Shown here one piece after another: positions 1-8,550 of a stretch of 64,000 nucleotides of DNA. Origin of the DNA: Mycolicibacterium frederiksbergense (GTDB taxonomy: Bacteria; Actinomycetota; Actinomycetes; Mycobacteriales; Mycobacteriaceae); the NCBI RefSeq assembly GCF_012223425.1, contig NZ_CP038799.1, positions 5,502,249 to 5,566,248 of the forward strand, given 5' to 3'. Under the pieces are notes generated by a model. That model had not been told where the DNA came from. It did no database searches and was given only the letters and a program-made list of their open reading frames with translations. The position numbers and the translations under genes are program-made. Every line of letters starts with the position of its first letter. Positions within the stretch are counted from its first letter, which is position 1.

Positions 1-1949
1 CGGCGCCGGGACGGCACATCCAGGCCGGCGGCCGCGGACCGCAGGGCCGACGCCAGGTCGCGGCGTACCCGCGGCTGGCGGTGCTCGACCCGTTTGGGCA
101 GGGTCATCGCCCCCAGCCGGGCGGACGCCCCGGAGTAGTCCGCCGACGAGATGCGCCCGGCCCAGCGGTGTTCGGTGAGGATCAGCGGCCGTGGATCGTC
201 GCTGTCCTGGGCGGGTTCGAGCACCACCGCCAGACCACCGCGGCGGCCCTGGCTGATGGTGATGATGTCGCCACGGCGCAACCCGGCCAGCGCTTCGTCG
301 GCCGCTCGGCGCCGGTGCAGCCGCGACGCCCGCGACTGACTGCGTTCCCGGGCGCTGATATCGGCCCGCAGCCGGGCATATTCGAGCATTTCGGGCTCAA
401 GCCCGGCGGCGATCTCGGCGAGCATCCGCTCGCCGCGCTCGATCCCGCGCACCAGTCCCACCACCGAGCGGTCGGCCTGGAACTGCGCGAAGGACCGCTC
501 CAGCAGTTGGCGTGCCAGGTCGGGCCCCATCTGCTGGACCAGATTGATCGTCATGTTGTACGACGGAGCGAAAGAACTCTTCAGCGGGAAGGTGCGGGTG
601 GAGGCAAGCCCGGCCACCTCTGCCGGTTCGGCGGCATTGTCGTCGGCATGCCACAGCACCACTGCGTGGCCCTCGATGTCGATCCCGCGGCGGCCCGCTC
701 GCCCGGTCAGCTGGGTGTACTCCCCCGGTGTCAGCGGGGCGTGCTGCTCACCGTTGTATTTGACCAGCCGCTCCAGCACCACGGTGCGGGCCGGCATATT
801 GATGCCCAACGCCAGTGTCTCGGTGGCGAACACCGCCTTCACCAGCCCCGCGGTGAAGAGTTCCTCGACGGTGTGCCGGAACACCGGCAGCATGCCGGCG
901 TGATGGGCCGCCAGCCCACGCAACAGACCTTCGCGCCACTCGTAGTAGCCGAGCACGCCCAGATCGGACTGGGCAAGGTCGGCGCACCGCCGATCGATCA
1001 CCTCGGTGATGCGGGCCCGCTCGTCGTCGTTCGTCAGACGCAGGGGCGCGCGCAGGCACTGCTTCACCGCCGCATCGCAGCCGGCCCGGGAGAAGACGAA
1101 AGTGATTGCCGGAAGCAGCCCTTCGGCGTCGAGGGTGGCGATGACATCGGGTCGAGACGGCCCACGGTTGCCGCCCGGACGGCCCTGCCTGCCCCGGTTG
1201 CGGCCGCGCGGCTGCCAGTCCGCCAGCCGGTCGGCCTCCCGGCGGTGCGCGATGTGACGCAGCAGGTTCGGGTCGACCAGCGTGGTCTGCCCGCCGCCCT
1301 CGAACAGGTCGAAAAGCCGTTTGCCGACCATCATGTGCTGGGACAGCGGCACCGGGCGGTGCTCGTCGACCACCACCGTGGTGTCCCCGCGGACGGTCTG
1401 GATCCAGCCGCCGAACTCCTCGGCGTTGCTCACCGTCGCGGAGAGGCTGACCAGTCGTACCTCTTCGGGCAGATGCAGGATCACCTCCTCCCACACTGCG
1501 CCGCGCATCCGGTCGGCCAGGAAATGCACCTCGTCCATCACCACGTGCGAAAGTCCCTGCAGTGCCGGTGAGTCGGCGTAGAGCATGTTGCGCAGCACCT
1601 CGGTGGTCATGATGACCACCGGGGCGTCGGCGTTGATCGACTGGTCTCCGGTGAGCAAGCCGACCCGGTCGGCGCCGTAGCGGCGCACCAGGTCGAGGTG
1701 CTTCTGGTTGCTCAGCGCCTTGATCGGGGTGGTGTAGAAGCACTTGCGGCCGGCCGCCAGCGCCAGGTGCACCGCGAACTCACCCACGACGGTCTTGCCC
1801 GCGCCGGTCGGCGCGCAGACCAGCACCCCATGGCCGGACTCCAGCGCGGCGCAGGCACGTATCTGGAAGGGATCGAGGCCGAACGGAAGTTGCGCGGAGA
1901 ATCCGAGCAGTTCCGGCCCGGACTCGGGTGGCCCGGATTCAGGTGACAT
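1..1949 (-). CDS. helY: ATP-dependent DEAD/DEAH-box helicase HelY (3' end cut by the window)
   Basis: Superfamily 2 helicase of the Ski2/Mtr4-like HelY family, expected to unwind nucleic acid using ATP. The reverse-strand frame is open from an ATG at 1949 to the window edge (about 649 codons). Residues about 44-52 read VCAPTGAGK (Walker A); around residue 136 is MDEVHF (DEVH box); further on are SLSATVSN (motif III-like), ALGINMPARTVV and QLTGRAGRRG (motif VI). M. tuberculosis HelY (Rv2092c) is about 900 residues, so roughly a quarter is missing here. The start overlaps the end of tatC by 11 bp, so helY is the last visible member of the paf-tat-helY transcription unit. The substrate and cellular role of mycobacterial HelY are not clear from sequence. 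Confidence 0.93.
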   Translation of the reverse strand, partial: MSPESGPPESGPELLGFSAQLPFGLDPFQIRACAALESGHGVLVCAPTGAGKTVVGEFAVHLALAAGRKCFYTTPIKALSNQKHLDLVRRYGADRVGLLTGDQSINADAPVVIMTTEVLRNMLYADSPALQGLSHVVMDEVHFLADRMRGAVWEEVILHLPEEVRLVSLSATVSNAEEFGGWIQTVRGDTTVVVDEHRPVPLSQHMMVGKRLFDLFEGGGQTTLVDPNLLRHIAHRREADRLADWQPRGRNRGRQGRPGGNRGPSRPDVIATLDAEGLLPAITFVFSRAGCDAAVKQCLRAPLRLTNDDERARITEVIDRRCADLAQSDLGVLGYYEWREGLLRGLAAHHAGMLPVFRHTVEELFTAGLVKAVFATETLALGINMPARTVVLERLVKYNGEQHAPLTPGEYTQLTGRAGRRGIDIEGHAVVLWHADDNAAEPAEVAGLASTRTFPLKSSFAPSYNMTINLVQQMGPDLARQLLERSFAQFQADRSVVGLVRGIERGERMLAEIAAGLEPEMLEYARLRADISARERSQSRASRLHRRRAADEALAGLRRGDIITISQGRRGGLAVVLEPAQDSDDPRPLILTEHRWAGRISSADYSGASARLGAMTLPKRVEHRQPRVRRDLASALRSAAAGLDVPSRR

Positions 1950-2883
1950 CGTCGTCGGACAATCCCTGGGAGGCCACCGCGGTCGGCGGGGCGATCGGTT
2001 CGGCCGCCGGGATCGGCGCCGCCTCGTCCTCGGGGACCTCGGCCAGCGCTTCCCGCCTGGCCTTTCGTCTGTCGTGTATCCGGGTGATCTGGATGGCGAA
2101 CTCGAGCAGCAACGTCAGTGCCAGCGCCAGCGCCAGCATCGAGAAGGGGTCGGAGCCCGGGGTGGCGAACGCGGCGAACACGAACAACGCGAAGATCAGG
2201 CCCCGGCGCCATTCCTTGAGCTTCGCGTACGGCAGCACGCCGATCACATTGAGCATGATGATCAGCAATGGGAACTCGAAGCTGATCCCGAACACCAACA
2301 GCAGGTTGATCAGGAAGCCGAAGTATTGATCACCCGACAGCGCGGTCACCTGGACGTCGCTGCCGACGGTGAGCAGGAAGCTCAACGCGGTGGACAACAC
2401 CACGTAGGCCAGGACCGCGCCGCCGATGAACAGCACCGCACCGACACCGACGAACGCCATCCCGAAGCGGCGTTCCTTGCGGTACAGCCCGGGGGTGATG
2501 AACGCCCAGAGCTGATACAGCCATACCGGGCAGGCCAGCACGATGCCGGCGGTGAGCGCGACCTTGAGCCGCAACATGAACTGGTCGAACGGGCCGGTGG
2601 CCAGCAACCGGCACTGTCCGTCGGGGGCGATGGTGGCCCGCGCCGACTCCGGGAGCGAACAATACGGACCACGCAGCCAATCGCCGAGGCTGTTCATGCC
2701 GAAGATGCCGTGGGTGTACCAGAGGAACCCGACGATGGTGGTGAGCACGACTGCCGCGGTGGCGATCAGCAGCCGGTTACGCAGTTCGGCGAGGTGATCG
2801 ACCAACGACATGGTGCCGTCGGGATTCGCCCGGCCACGGCGTTGACGCGGATCGAATCTCTTCAAAATTCCAGGGGTGTGCAC
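1939..2883 (-). CDS. tatC: Sec-independent (twin-arginine) translocase subunit TatC
   Basis: Inner-membrane core of the Tat translocase, which binds the twin-arginine signal of folded exported proteins. 314 residues, GTG start. The conserved N-terminal element MSLVDHLAELRNRLL begins at residue 25, with Glu33 as the conserved signal-binding glutamate. Six hydrophobic segments follow, including AGIVLACPVWLYQLWAFITP and a loop FEFPLLI. The N-terminal 24 residues are charged and match the corresponding extension I remember for M. tuberculosis TatC, which supports the upstream GTG over the internal ATG. The tail is long and acidic. tatA lies 79 bp upstream and helY overlaps downstream, the normal mycobacterial arrangement. 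Confidence 0.97.
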   Translation of the reverse strand: MHTPGILKRFDPRQRRGRANPDGTMSLVDHLAELRNRLLIATAAVVLTTIVGFLWYTHGIFGMNSLGDWLRGPYCSLPESARATIAPDGQCRLLATGPFDQFMLRLKVALTAGIVLACPVWLYQLWAFITPGLYRKERRFGMAFVGVGAVLFIGGAVLAYVVLSTALSFLLTVGSDVQVTALSGDQYFGFLINLLLVFGISFEFPLLIIMLNVIGVLPYAKLKEWRRGLIFALFVFAAFATPGSDPFSMLALALALTLLLEFAIQITRIHDRRKARREALAEVPEDEAAPIPAAEPIAPPTAVASQGLSDDDVT

Positions 2884-2962
2884 GGGCAGCCTTAACGTCG
2901 ATGCAGGCAGGCGCGCGCTATCGACGCGACATCACACCGCGATGGGACGGACTGGGCAGCTA

Positions 2963-3214
2963 TCAGGCCGACCGCTTGTCGCCGGTCTGCTCGGGCGCCG
3001 AGGTCTCCACGCGCTCCGAGGTGACCGGGGTGGCGGGAAGCGGTGCGGCTTCCGGCTTGTCGGCGCCGTCGGACTGCATCTCCTTGATCTCGGACTTGAA
3101 GATGCGCATCGATTTACCCAGCGAACGCGCTGCGTCCGGGAGCTTCTTGGCGCCGAACAACAGAATGAAAGCCGCGATAACGATCAGCCAGTGCCACGGT
3201 TGAAGACCGCCCAA
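2963..3214 (-). CDS. tatA: Twin-arginine translocase subunit TatA
   Basis: Small membrane protein that oligomerises to form the Tat translocation pathway. One N-terminal hydrophobic helix (PWHWLIVIAAFILLFG) is followed by the FGAKKLPDAARSLGKS hinge and amphipathic helix typical of TatA, then a Pro/Glu-rich soluble tail. I place the start at TTG 3214 (83 aa, beginning MGGLQPWHW) rather than the in-frame GTG at 3223. A GGAGG sequence lies 8 nt before the TTG, whereas it abuts the GTG and could not serve it. The resulting N-terminus also matches the length of M. tuberculosis TatA. It lies between pafC (21 bp from the GTG-based start) and tatC in one orientation, so it is probably co-transcribed with the paf genes. 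Confidence 0.95.
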   Translation of the reverse strand: MGGLQPWHWLIVIAAFILLFGAKKLPDAARSLGKSMRIFKSEIKEMQSDGADKPEAAPLPATPVTSERVETSAPEQTGDKRSA

Positions 3215-3244
3215 TTCAAACACCTCCGCAAGTTGTGGTCGAGT

Positions 3245-4207
3245 CTACTCGTCTTCGTAAGCGCGTAACGCAGCCGCGGCAGTCTCGCGGACCTTCTCGG
3301 CCAACGAGTGCGGAGTCAACACCCGCACCGCCGACCCGAAGCCCAACACGAACCGCGCCATCCACTCATCGGAAGCGTAGGTCATGGCCGCTTCGCACGC
3401 ACCGTCGTCGAGTTCGGCGATCACCCGCAACGGGTAGTAATCGAACATCCATTCCGCGGAGCGATCGATGAGCAACGTCGCCGACGGTAGCGAGGGGTCT
3501 GCATCGAACAGGGCGGTGTCGGGGCCTGCCTGCACCGCCGGCGCCGGTGGCCGGGCGGGCTCGTCGAGCACCCGGGCATCCACGATGCGGTCGAACCGGA
3601 ACAACCGCACCCCTTCGGCCGTGCGGCACCAGGCTTCCAGGTAGCTGCGATCGCTGACGAGAACCACCCGGATGGGGTCGACGACGCGGCTGGACACCGT
3701 GTCGTGGGAGGCCGAGTGGTACTCCAGCGAGAGTGCCTTGCCCGTGCGGGCGGCGTCGCGCACAGCCGCCGCCGAAGCACTCTCGGGTTCATCGCCGTCG
3801 AGTTCGTCCAGATCGGCGTTGCCGACCGCCGCGACGGTGCCCGCGGCCGATTCGATCTTGGCGATGGCCGAGCGCGCCGCCCGAGGATCGACCATGCCCG
3901 GCACGTCGAGCAGCGCGCGCAGCGCGACCAGGATCCCGGTGGCCTCGGTCGAGGTCAGCCGAAGCGGGTGGTCCACCCCGGCGGCGAAGGTCACCTCGAT
4001 GGTGTCACCGGTGAAATCGAAGTCGATGAGATCACCGGGGCCGTATCCGGGCAGCCCGCAGAGCCACAGCTGCTCGAGATCGGCATCCAGTTGCTTGCGC
4101 GTGACACCGAGGGCCGCGGCCGCCTCATCGCGGGTCACCCGGGGATTGGCCTTGAAGTACGGGACCATGTTGAGCAGCCGGACCAGCCGGCTCGAGACCT
4201 GACTCAT
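3245..4207 (-). CDS. pafC: WYL-domain transcriptional regulator PafC
   Basis: Partner of PafB in the PafBC transcription factor that activates the SOS-independent DNA-damage response of mycobacteria. 320 residues: an N-terminal winged-helix region (about 1-60, with RDEAAAALGVTRKQLDADL) and a WYL domain (about 150-240, including SLEYHSAS and RSYLEAWCRTAEGVRLFRFDRI), then a C-terminal WCX-type region. The frame stays open well upstream, but the ATG at 4207 overlaps the pafB stop by 4 bp (ATGA), which fixes the start and implies translational coupling. The WYL domain is thought to bind a nucleic-acid ligand; this cannot be seen from sequence. Confidence 0.95.
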   Translation of the reverse strand: MSQVSSRLVRLLNMVPYFKANPRVTRDEAAAALGVTRKQLDADLEQLWLCGLPGYGPGDLIDFDFTGDTIEVTFAAGVDHPLRLTSTEATGILVALRALLDVPGMVDPRAARSAIAKIESAAGTVAAVGNADLDELDGDEPESASAAAVRDAARTGKALSLEYHSASHDTVSSRVVDPIRVVLVSDRSYLEAWCRTAEGVRLFRFDRIVDARVLDEPARPPAPAVQAGPDTALFDADPSLPSATLLIDRSAEWMFDYYPLRVIAELDDGACEAAMTYASDEWMARFVLGFGSAVRVLTPHSLAEKVRETAAAALRAYEDE

Positions 4208-5190
4208 CGAATCTCGGCCTGCCCGCGCAACCGCGCCACCACGTCGTCGCGCAACTGCGGTGGATCGAGTGCGACGGCATCGGTTCCGTAGCTGGCGATC
4301 TCCCGGGCCAGCCGGTCGTACATGCCGATGTCGACGGTGATCTCCTCCCCGGCGCGCCCGCGCCAGACGCTCGGGGTGGCCGAGGCGGCCTGGCGGCGCA
4401 GTGCGGTGGCCCGCCCCTCGGCGATCCACACCCGTGCGCGCTCGCCGGTGGGCACATCGGCGACCACGCGCTGCACGATCTGTCGCAGGTTGACGCCGTC
4501 GGGCGGGGTCACCGCCCCCGCCGGGCCGACCGGTGTGGCGCCCACGATGCGGGAGAGCCGGAAGGTGCGGGTGTCCGCACGGTCGCGGTCGTGCCCGACC
4601 AGATACCAGCGGCCACGATGGGTGACCACACCCCACGGTTCCACCGTGCGGGTGCGGTACGGATCGTTGCGGGACGGGCGGTGCTCGAACTGCACCACCC
4701 GGCCGGAGTTGCTGGCGGCCAACAGGACTCCGAGCACCTCCTCGGAGCCGCGCAGGCCGGGCAGCGCGGCGGTCGAGGTGAACGCCACTCCGGCGTCTTC
4801 GGAATCGACGTCGACGCCGGCGGCACGCAGCTTGAGCAGGGCGCTCTGGGCGGCGGTGACCATTTCCGGGGACTGCCACAGTTGAGTCGCCACTGCGACG
4901 GAGGCCGATTCCTCGGCGGTCAGCTCGACCGGCGGCAGCGCGTAGGCCTTCTGGTTGATGCGGTAGCCCTCGGTGGCATCGAAGGAGGACATCTTGCCGG
5001 TTTCCAGCGGGATCCCCAGATCGCGCAGTTCGTTCTTGTCCCGCTCGAACATGCGCGAGAACGCCTCGTCACTGGCGCTGTCGGAGTATCCGGCCACGTT
5101 CTTGCGGATTTTCTCCGCGGTCAGGTACGAACTGGTGGACAGCAGTGCGATCACCAGGTTCATCAGTCTTTCGACCTTGGATGTCGGCAC
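4204..5190 (-). CDS. pafB: WYL-domain transcriptional regulator PafB
   Basis: First half of the PafBC heterodimeric activator of DNA-repair genes, historically named for its place in the proteasome accessory factor operon. 328 residues with a GTG start. The N-terminus (TSKVERLMNLVIALLSTSSYLTAEKIR) is the winged-helix HTH, and FSRMFERDKNELRDLGIPLE is the characteristic second element. The WYL domain lies at about 160-235 (VVQFEHRPSRND, EPWGVVTHRGRWYLVGHDRD). It sits 47 bp downstream of pafA and overlaps pafC by 4 bp, so the three are probably one operon. Confidence 0.96.
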   Translation of the reverse strand: MPTSKVERLMNLVIALLSTSSYLTAEKIRKNVAGYSDSASDEAFSRMFERDKNELRDLGIPLETGKMSSFDATEGYRINQKAYALPPVELTAEESASVAVATQLWQSPEMVTAAQSALLKLRAAGVDVDSEDAGVAFTSTAALPGLRGSEEVLGVLLAASNSGRVVQFEHRPSRNDPYRTRTVEPWGVVTHRGRWYLVGHDRDRADTRTFRLSRIVGATPVGPAGAVTPPDGVNLRQIVQRVVADVPTGERARVWIAEGRATALRRQAASATPSVWRGRAGEEITVDIGMYDRLAREIASYGTDAVALDPPQLRDDVVARLRGQAEIR

Positions 5191-5237
5191 CAGAGCAGCT
5201 TAGGGCGTGCGACCGCCGCGATCCCGGCGCGACCCGC

Positions 5238-6596
5238 TCACATGCTCGCGATCAGCCGCTTCACCCGCTCGTCCACCGAGCGGAACGGGTCCTTGCACAG
5301 CACGGTGCGCTGGGCCTGGTCGTTGAGCTTGAGGTGCACCCAGTCGACGGTGAAGTCCCGGCCCGCTTCCTGTGCGGCGCTGATGAACTCGCCACGCAGC
5401 TTGGCCCTGGTGGTCTGGGGTGGCGTGTTGACCGCCGCTTCGATCTCCTCGTCGGTGGTGATCCGCGCCGCCAGCCCCTTGCGCTGCAGCAGATCGAACA
5501 CGCCGCGGCCGCGCTTGATGTCGTGGTAGGCGAGATCGAGCTGGGCGATCTTCGGATCGGCGAGTTCCATGCTGTAGCGATCCTGGTAGCGCTGGAACAG
5601 CTTGCGTTTGATCACCCAGTCGATCTCGGTGTCGACCTTCGCGAAGTCCTGGCTTTCGACCGCGTCGAGCTGGCGCCCCCACAGGTCGACCACCTGCTCG
5701 ATCTGGGTGTTCGGCTCGCGGGTCTGCAGGTATTCCACGGCGCGGCCGTAATATTCACGCTGAATGTCGAGCGCGCTGGCCTGCCGCCCGCCCGCCAACC
5801 GCACCGGGCGGCGCCCGGTCAGATCGTGGCTCACCTCGCGGATCGCCCGGATCGGGTTGTCCAGGGAGAAGTCCCGGAACGCCACGCCGGCCTCGATCAT
5901 CTCCAGCACCAGCGAGGCCGTGCCCACCTTGAGCATGGTGGTGGGCTCGCTCATGTTGGAATCGCCGACGATGACATGCAGCCGGCGGTACTTCTCGGCG
6001 TCAGCATGCGGCTCGTCACGGGTGTTGATGATCGGGCGCGAACGGGTCGTCGCACTCGAGACGCCCTCCCAGATGTGCTCGGCGCGCTGACTCAGGCAGA
6101 AGGTGGCCGACTTGGGGGTCTGCAGCACTTTCCCGGCGCCGCAGATCAGCTGGCGGGTCACCAGGAACGGCAGCAGGACATCCGAGATCCGGGAGAATTC
6201 GCCGGCCCGCACGATCAGGTAGTTCTCGTGGCAGCCGTAGGAGTTGCCCGCGGAGTCGGTGTTGTTCTTGAACAGGTAGATGTCGCCGCCGATGCCCTCA
6301 TCGGCCAGGCGCTGCTCGGCATCGATGAGCAGATCCTCCAGTACCCGCTCGCCGGCGCGGTCATGGGTGACCAACTGGGCGAGGCTGTCGCACTCGGCCG
6401 TCGCGTACTCCGGATGCGAGCCCACGTCGAGGTACAACCGGGCCCCGTTGCGGAGAAAGACATTGGAGCTGCGCCCCCAGGACACCACCCGCCGGAACAG
6501 ATAGCGGGCAACCTCGTCCGGACTGAGACGCCGGTGACCATGAAACGTGCAGGTCACACCGAATTCAGTCTCAATCCCCATGATCCGTCGCTGCAC
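5238..6596 (-). CDS. pafA: Pup--protein ligase PafA
   Basis: Attaches the C-terminal glutamate of deamidated Pup to substrate lysines using ATP; a carboxylate-amine ligase related to glutamine synthetase and paralogous to Dop. 452 residues, the same length as M. tuberculosis PafA, with near-identical sequence. Glu9 (GIETEFG) is the ATP/metal ligand and Asp57 (ARLYLDVGSHPEYA) the catalytic base; the INTRDEPHADAEKYRRLHVI segment is the conserved core. The start is GTG (MQRRIMGIETEFG). A -10-like TAAGCT 7 nt upstream of the GTG suggests a leaderless transcript. In M. tuberculosis prcA is separated from pafA by several kilobases; here the gap is 80 bp. Confidence 0.98.
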   Translation of the reverse strand: MQRRIMGIETEFGVTCTFHGHRRLSPDEVARYLFRRVVSWGRSSNVFLRNGARLYLDVGSHPEYATAECDSLAQLVTHDRAGERVLEDLLIDAEQRLADEGIGGDIYLFKNNTDSAGNSYGCHENYLIVRAGEFSRISDVLLPFLVTRQLICGAGKVLQTPKSATFCLSQRAEHIWEGVSSATTRSRPIINTRDEPHADAEKYRRLHVIVGDSNMSEPTTMLKVGTASLVLEMIEAGVAFRDFSLDNPIRAIREVSHDLTGRRPVRLAGGRQASALDIQREYYGRAVEYLQTREPNTQIEQVVDLWGRQLDAVESQDFAKVDTEIDWVIKRKLFQRYQDRYSMELADPKIAQLDLAYHDIKRGRGVFDLLQRKGLAARITTDEEIEAAVNTPPQTTRAKLRGEFISAAQEAGRDFTVDWVHLKLNDQAQRTVLCKDPFRSVDERVKRLIASM

Positions 6597-6603
6597 ATGT
6601 TCG

Positions 6604-6609
6604 AGCTTA
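6604..6609 (-). promoter_or_regulatory. Candidate -10 box for a leaderless pafA transcript
   Basis: The reverse strand reads TAAGCT followed by 7 nt and then the pafA GTG. This TANNNT-plus-6-7-nt spacing is what mycobacterial leaderless promoters show, and there is no convincing Shine-Dalgarno sequence in between. Confidence 0.5.
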
Positions 6610-6676
6610 CGGGTTGGGTATCGGTAACGGTGCGCAAGGTTGGTCGGCGGTTCGTTTCGTGCCGATTTGTTACGCG

Positions 6677-7435
6677 CTACTCCGCAGCGGGCTGATCCGG
6701 TTCCGCATCGTCTTCCCCGTCGCTGCGCCCGCCCCCGGCGGGCACCAGGGCCTCCAGCGCGGCACCGGTGATGCGCCGGAACGCACGACGGGGCCGGCTC
6801 GCGTCCAGGATGGCCACCTCCATGGTGGACGGTTCCAGGACACGAGGTTCGCTGCCGTTGCCACCGGCGCGCAGGGCGTTCACCGCGATCTTCACCGCGT
6901 CGGCCAAACTGGCGTTCTCGGTGAAGGACTCCCCCAGCGCCTTCGCGATGGGCTCGGTGGTGCCACCCATCACCACGAAATGCGGCTCATCTGCGATCGA
7001 ACCGTCGTAGGTGATGCGGTACAGCTCAGGGGCTTTCGACTCCCCGTGATGCGCCACCTCGGCAACGCACAATTCGACCTCGAACGGTTTGGCCTGTTCG
7101 GTGAAGATGGTGCCGAGCGCCTGGGCGTACACGTTCGCCAGTTGCCGCCCGGTGACGTCCCGGCGGTCATAGGCATAGCCGCGGGTGTCGGCGAACTGGA
7201 TTCCGGCCACCCGTAGCTTGTCGAACTCGTTGAAGCGGCCGACGGCGGCGAAGCCGACCCGATCATAGAGCTCGCTGACCTTCTGCAAGGAGCGTGACGG
7301 GTTCTCGGCCACGAACAGCACACCGCTGTCATAGGCCAACACCACGACACTGCGCCCGCGCGAAATGCCTTTGCGCGCAAGCTCGGAACGCTCACGCATC
7401 GCCTGCTCGGGCGAGATGAAGTACGGGAAGCTCAT
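6677..7435 (-). CDS. prcA: Proteasome subunit alpha
   Basis: Alpha-ring subunit of the 20S proteasome, which gates the chamber and docks Mpa. 252 residues: MSFPYFISPEQAMRERSELARKGISRG is the alpha N-terminus that closes the gate, followed by the Ntn-hydrolase fold without a catalytic threonine. The C-terminal acidic tail is typical of mycobacterial PrcA. The ATG (7433-7435) overlaps the prcB TGA by one base, indicating coupled translation. Order pup-prcB-prcA on the reverse strand as in all proteasome-bearing mycobacteria. Confidence 0.98.
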   Translation of the reverse strand: MSFPYFISPEQAMRERSELARKGISRGRSVVVLAYDSGVLFVAENPSRSLQKVSELYDRVGFAAVGRFNEFDKLRVAGIQFADTRGYAYDRRDVTGRQLANVYAQALGTIFTEQAKPFEVELCVAEVAHHGESKAPELYRITYDGSIADEPHFVVMGGTTEPIAKALGESFTENASLADAVKIAVNALRAGGNGSEPRVLEPSTMEVAILDASRPRRAFRRITGAALEALVPAGGGRSDGEDDAEPDQPAAE

Positions 7436-8286
7436 CAGCCGTTACCGTCCGTACGTGTCCGACGCTCGATGACCTCGCGGGCCAGTCCGGCGATCCTCGC
7501 CTCGGCCACTTCCTCGGCGCCGCCGGCCTCGATCAGCACGGCAGTCGGATAGATACCGCGCACCAGATCCGGTCCGCCGGTGGCCGAGTCGTCGTCGGCG
7601 GCGTCATACAGCGCCTCGATGGCGGTTTTGAGCGCCGTATCGGCGTCGGTCACCTGCGGATACAGCTTCTTGATCGACGACTTGGCGAACAACGATCCCG
7701 AACCCACTGCCTGGTAGCCCTCTTCCTCGATGTTCCAGCCACCGGCGGCGTCGAAGGACACGATGCGCCCGGCGTTGATCGGGTCGGCGGCGTCCACGTC
7801 GAAGGCGACCAGCAGCGGCAGCGCCACGAAACCCTGAAGGGCCGCACCGAGGTTGCCGCGCACCATGGTGGCCAACCGGTTCACCTTGCCGCGGAAGGTC
7901 AACGCGACACCCTCGACCTTTTCGTAGTGCTCGAGCTCCACGGCGTAGAGCCGGGCGAACTCGACGGCGATCGCCGCGGTGCCGGCGATGCCGGTGGCCG
8001 CATAGTCGTCGGCGATGTGCACCTTCTGCACGTCGCGACTGGCGATCATGTTGCCCTGGGTGGCGCGCCGGTCACCGGCGATCAGCACCCCACCGGGATA
8101 TCGGAGCGCCACGATCGTCGTGCCGTGGGGCAGGTCGACACCACCGCTGGGAACGGCATGCGAGACGCCGCCCGGAAGCAACTCAGGGGCCTGCCTGCTC
8201 AGGAAGTCCGAGAAGGAGGACAGATTCAGATGTGATGACGTGAGATCGAGCGGATTGGTGAATGGCTTATTTGACCAGGCCGTCAC
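7435..8286 (-). CDS. prcB: Proteasome subunit beta (proteolytic)
   Basis: Catalytic beta-ring subunit of the proteasome. 283 residues with a propeptide of 55; the LPHG/TTIVALRYPGG junction places the nucleophile of the mature enzyme at Thr56. Conserved AGDRRATQGNM and ATGIAGTAAIAVEFARLY segments follow. The GTG start shares four bases with the pup stop (GTGA), so pup and prcB are translationally coupled; prcA follows with a one-base overlap. Compared with remembered M. tuberculosis PrcB (291 aa) only the propeptide and C-terminus differ appreciably. Confidence 0.98.
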   Translation of the reverse strand: MTAWSNKPFTNPLDLTSSHLNLSSFSDFLSRQAPELLPGGVSHAVPSGGVDLPHGTTIVALRYPGGVLIAGDRRATQGNMIASRDVQKVHIADDYAATGIAGTAAIAVEFARLYAVELEHYEKVEGVALTFRGKVNRLATMVRGNLGAALQGFVALPLLVAFDVDAADPINAGRIVSFDAAGGWNIEEEGYQAVGSGSLFAKSSIKKLYPQVTDADTALKTAIEALYDAADDDSATGGPDLVRGIYPTAVLIEAGGAEEVAEARIAGLAREVIERRTRTDGNG

Positions 8287-8477
8287 TGGCCGCCCTTTTG
8301 GACATAGGCGCGCACGAAGTCCTCGGCGTTCTCTTCCAGGACATCATCGATCTCATCGAGCAGGTCGTCGGTCTCCTCGGCGAGCTTCTCGCGGCGCTCT
8401 TGCCCGCCTGCCGAAGGGCCGCCGGCGTCGTCGTCCTCGCCACCGCCGCCGCCACGCTTGGTCTGCTCCTGAGCCAT
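8283..8477 (-). CDS. pup: Prokaryotic ubiquitin-like protein Pup
   Basis: Post-translational tag for the proteasome: Dop deamidates the C-terminal Gln, PafA attaches it to lysines, and the Mpa coiled coil captures it. 64 residues, intrinsically disordered N-terminal half rich in Gly/Asp, a helical Mpa-binding stretch (EETDDLLDEIDDVLEEN), and the C-terminal GGQ. Gln64 means that Dop is required for activation. A clear GGAGG lies 5 nt before the ATG. Single intracellular Lys residues at 7, 31 and 61 are visible. Lies 73 bp downstream of dop. Confidence 0.98.
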   Translation of the reverse strand: MAQEQTKRGGGGGEDDDAGGPSAGGQERREKLAEETDDLLDEIDDVLEENAEDFVRAYVQKGGQ

Positions 8478-8550
8478 CGCTGCCTCCTGATTGCTCGTTC
8501 GGTTCTTTCACCCTACCGGTCAACACCGGCAATGCCTGGGATAGCGCAGC

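Noticed and set aside
81..1571. Forward 496-codon ORF at the left edge
   Set aside because: Complement of helY, whose helicase motifs are clear on the reverse strand.
4208..4879. Upstream extension of the pafC reading frame
   Set aside because: It lies inside pafB in another frame, and the ATGA overlap gives the natural pafC start.
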